From Bradyrhizobium forestalis (GTDB lineage Bacteria; Pseudomonadota; Alphaproteobacteria; Rhizobiales; Xanthobacteraceae): a stretch of 64,000 nucleotides of DNA. Under the pieces are notes generated by a model. It was not told the origin of the DNA. It saw only the letters and a list, made by a program, of their open reading frames with translations, and ran no database searches. The position numbers and the translations under genes are program-made. Shown here one piece after another: positions 62,235 through 64,000 of the stretch. Every line of letters starts with the position of its first letter. Position 1 is the first letter of the stretch. Location of the stretch: contig NZ_PGVG01000004.1 of NCBI RefSeq assembly GCF_002795245.1, forward strand, positions 186,001 to 250,000, read 5' to 3'.

Positions 62235-63059
62235 ATGGCAGTGCATCAGGTCAATCCGGGAGGAAAGCTCGCATCGCTCGATCCGATCTGGGACCGGATC
62301 CGAGGCGAAGCGGAGGACATCGTCCGTCGGGAGCCGGAGCTTGCGACCTTCATCTATTCGGCGGTGCTGCATCACGGCCGCCTGGAAGATTCGGTGGTCC
62401 ACCGCGTCGCCGACCGGCTCGATCACTCCGCACTGTCGGGCGACCTCGTGCGCCAGGCTTATATTGAGGCGCTGCGCGACGACCCTGATATCGGCAACGC
62501 CTTCCGCGCCGATCTCGTTGCCGTCTACGACCGCGATCCCGCAACCTCGCGCTTCATCGATCCCTTGCTCTACTTCAAGGGCTTCCACGCAATCCAGACC
62601 CATCGCCTCGCGCACTGGCTCTATCTGAAGGGCCGCAAGGATTTCGCATACTACCTTCAGAGCCGATCGTCGGCGGTGTTTCAGACCGACATCAATCCCG
62701 CCGCGCGCATCGGCCGCGGCATCTTCCTCGACCACGCCACCGGTTTCGTCTGCGGTGAGACGGCTGTCATCGAAGACGACGTCTCGATCCTGCACGGCGT
62801 CACGCTCGGCGGCACCGGCAAGGAGAACGAGGACCGTCATCCGAAGATCCGCCATGGCGTCTTGATCGGAGCCGGCGCAAAAATCCTCGGCAACATCGAG
62901 ATCGGCCATTGCGCCCGCATCGCCGCCGGCTCGGTCGTGGTCAAGCCGGTGCCGCACAACGTCACCGTCGCGGGCGTGCCGGCCAAGATCGTCGGCGAAG
63001 CCGGCTGCGCCGAGCCGTCGCGCACCATGGATCAGATGATCAACGCCTTGGGGCTTTGA
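62235..63059 (+). CDS. cysE: Serine O-acetyltransferase
   Basis: A 274-residue CysE that acetylates serine for cysteine synthesis in the cytoplasm. The N-terminal helical domain (1-140) has LDPIWDRIRGEAEDIVRREPELATFIYS. The left-handed beta-helix holds DINPAARIGRGIFLDHATGFVCGETAVIEDDVSILHGVTLGGTGKENEDRHPKIRHGVLIGAGAKILGN, with the catalytic DH pair (Asp in FLDHA and its His), the HGVTLGGTGK CoA loop and the RHPKI stretch. The ATG at 62235 is fixed by the family opening MAVHQVN. A weak terminator follows at 63078. A Cys-synthase gene is not adjacent. Confidence 0.95.
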   Translation: MAVHQVNPGGKLASLDPIWDRIRGEAEDIVRREPELATFIYSAVLHHGRLEDSVVHRVADRLDHSALSGDLVRQAYIEALRDDPDIGNAFRADLVAVYDRDPATSRFIDPLLYFKGFHAIQTHRLAHWLYLKGRKDFAYYLQSRSSAVFQTDINPAARIGRGIFLDHATGFVCGETAVIEDDVSILHGVTLGGTGKENEDRHPKIRHGVLIGAGAKILGNIEIGHCARIAAGSVVVKPVPHNVTVAGVPAKIVGEAGCAEPSRTMDQMINALGL

Positions 63060-63077
63060 TCTTCGCTCGATGGAACG

Positions 63078-63098
63078 GGGCCGATTTTCCGGCCCTTT
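63078..63098 (+). terminator. Weak hairpin terminator after cysE
   Basis: GGGCCG (63078-63083) pairs with CGGCCC (63090-63095) around the loop ATTTTC, followed by TTTCC. It lies 18 bp after the cysE stop. The stem is short, so termination may be incomplete. Confidence 0.45.
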
Positions 63099-63188
63099 CC
63101 GTCCCAAATTTCTTTGGCAATTCATGCTGGCGGTTCGCCGCGTCTCGTCGTAAACCCCGCCAACCAGATTTTCGATTGGAGACTTGCC

Positions 63189-63407
63189 GTGGACGTCAAG
63201 GAAGTGAGAAAGCTCGACGCGTATCTGAAGCGCGTATTCGGCAATCCCAAGATTCGCGTCGTACCGCGGCCGAAGAAGGACGATTCCGCCGAAGTCTATA
63301 TCGGCGAGGAATTCATCGGCGTCCTCTTCGTCGACGACGAGGACGACGATCGTTCGTTCCAGTTCCAGATGGCGATCCTCGAGGACGATCTCGTCGACCA
63401 GGAGTAG
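63189..63407 (+). CDS. DUF3126 family protein
   Basis: A 72-residue protein (MDVKEVRKLDAYLKRVFGNP, then KIRVVPRPKKDDSAEVYIG) of the DUF3126 family, a small alphaproteobacterial protein of unknown function. It has an acidic C-terminal half (VDDEDDDRSFQFQMAILEDDL). The start is a GTG at 63189 with GGAG upstream. An upstream in-frame codon at 63114 is less likely because it would add a non-family leader. It is downstream of cysE on the same strand, which fits the common alphaproteobacterial order. Confidence 0.9.
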   Translation: MDVKEVRKLDAYLKRVFGNPKIRVVPRPKKDDSAEVYIGEEFIGVLFVDDEDDDRSFQFQMAILEDDLVDQE

Positions 63408-63460
63408 GCGTTGCTACGCCGCCGTTGCGAGCGAAGCGAACTCTTCGCCGTGCGCGGCGC

Positions 63461-63634
63461 TCTCGTGTCCCGGACGCACCGCAACGCCCATAAGCGCGTT
63501 TACGCGCGTCTTCGACACGCTATGGCGTTGCAGTGCAGAGCGGGACCCAAAAGCCGCACGGCGCATCTCCGCAACATGGGCCCCGGCTCAGCAGCGCACC
63601 GTCGAAGAGACGCTGCGCTGCGTCCGGGGCACGC
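63461..63634. repeat. Palindromic element, family F copy 2
   Basis: TCTCGTGTCCCGGACGCACC, a CAACGCC/GGCGTTG hairpin, AGAGCGGGACCCA, GGGCCCCGGCTCAGCAGCGC and CGCTGCGCTGCGTCCGGGGC then ACGC. The blocks are in the same order as in copy 1 at 18648. The inserts between the blocks differ: this copy has a longer first hairpin. Confidence 0.75.
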
Positions 63635-63713
63635 ATCGAGATCGAGGCGCGCTCTCTCAACAGCCGTCATTGCGAGCGCAGCGATGCAGCACCAGCTTCG
63701 CGGCGGCATAACT

Positions 63714-63815
63714 CTATCTCTTCGCAAGCACGCGCAGCCGCGCAGTTGCATCGGCAACGATGATGCCCTCCGCGTCGACGAGGTCGGCTTGCACGACCAT
63801 CTCGCGATTTTCCAT
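63714..63815 (-). pseudogene. Possible remnant of a thioesterase-like gene
   Basis: A 33-residue frame reading MENREMVVQADLVDAEGIIV then ADATARLRVLAKR. The pattern of alternating hydrophobic strands ending LVDAEG...ATARLRVL resembles the last two strands of hotdog-fold (PaaI-type) thioesterases. There is no ribosome site, and an in-frame stop lies just upstream, so only a truncated tail would remain. This is a weak, recognition-based call. Confidence 0.25.
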
Positions 63816-64000
63816 TGTGCCATTCTACCGCTGTTTTGCCCGACGCCTCAAGTAAATTTCGAAAAATACGAAACATGGAGGCGGTTGAATTTCGCACGGC
63901 ACGCGATGTGTAGCCGCAACAGTCATTCACGGCATGACGATCGGACTGTGATTCTAAAAATACGAAGTCGTGCCAAAGGCTTGGCTACTGTGCATGGGGT

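Larger units (their letters stand above)
63408..64000. other. 593-bp right-edge stretch with repeats and no clear gene
   Basis: It holds the family F element (63461-63634), family D fragments at 63423 and 63666, and a possible thioesterase remnant (63714-63815). The last ~150 bases are A/T-richer, contain AAAAATACGAA twice (63862-63872 and 63956-63966), and look like a promoter region for a gene beyond the window. Confidence 0.5.

Noticed and set aside
63667..63930. 87-codon minus-strand frame at the right edge
   Set aside because: Arg/Cys-rich with no domain. The overlapping frame with a thioesterase-like tail (63714-63815) is more protein-like, and even that is weak.

Overview
The window is high-GC DNA (mostly about 63-66 percent by eye) from an alphaproteobacterium. 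The best match is Hyphomicrobiales, probably Bradyrhizobium or a close relative in Nitrobacteraceae. Reasons: a groES-groEL operon with a CIRCE operator and an alphaproteobacterial heat-shock promoter, a usg gene, a DUF3126 gene, a zf-CHCC (NDUFS6-like) gene, an Anbu/ATP-grasp/alpha-E/transglutaminase cluster, and dense intergenic palindromes of the type common in that genus. The assignment rests on recognition, not on a search. The window is ordinary chromosome: there is no phage, no IS transposase, no CRISPR array and no rRNA.

Layout. 1-5.2 kb: a partial Tlde1-like (DUF2778) gene, a secreted caspase-fold protein, a GST and isochorismatase-fold hydrolase pair with a divergent LysR regulator, and signal peptidase I. 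5.4-8.2 kb: groEL-groES with terminator, promoter and CIRCE, then usg. 8.2-13.8 kb: an OGT-like TPR glycosyltransferase, a cupin, a rhomboid protease and a LysR regulator. 13.9-18.7 kb: a periplasmic binding protein with threonine aldolase, a CNT nucleoside transporter and an MFS exporter. 18.8-23.9 kb (minus strand): circularly permuted ATP-grasp, alpha-E, transglutaminase, Anbu proteasome homologue and an SDR. 24.1-29.0 kb: CinA-type protein, xanthine phosphoribosyltransferase, a Cys-rich hypothetical, a MetE-core protein, an HCCA isomerase and a quinone oxidoreductase.

29.1-43.0 kb is a nitrogen-scavenging block. It holds a peptide-type ABC importer (two permeases, a fused double ATPase and a divergent binding protein), an M81 peptidase, two M20 hydrolases, an amidase and a DadA-type dehydrogenase. 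The dadA gene sits behind a tandem glycine riboswitch. Together these suggest uptake of peptides or acyl-amino acids followed by hydrolysis and oxidation of the released (D-)amino acids or glycine.

43.2-54.3 kb: two polytopic glycosyltransferases (GT39 and GT87), an MFS exporter, a TetR/enoyl-CoA hydratase pair with a clear operator, and a minus-strand surface-glycan-like operon (methyltransferase, GT2, asparagine synthetase, methyltransferase, and a 59-residue membrane protein). 54.7-64 kb: tRNA-Leu, a lipoprotein, an FAD monooxygenase with a zinc-finger protein, a membrane protein of unknown function, an alpha/beta hydrolase, a lower-GC methyltransferase patch, a polytopic membrane protein, cysE and DUF3126.

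The most unusual structure is a set of non-coding palindromic elements in at least six sequence families. Two of them, with different cores, are enclosed by the same 16-bp terminal inverted repeat (AGGGCKATCGCATWTG). One of these two lies in frame inside the GT87 coding sequence, between 15-bp direct repeats exactly 255 bp (85 codons) apart. This looks like a MITE-type element tolerated inside a protein.
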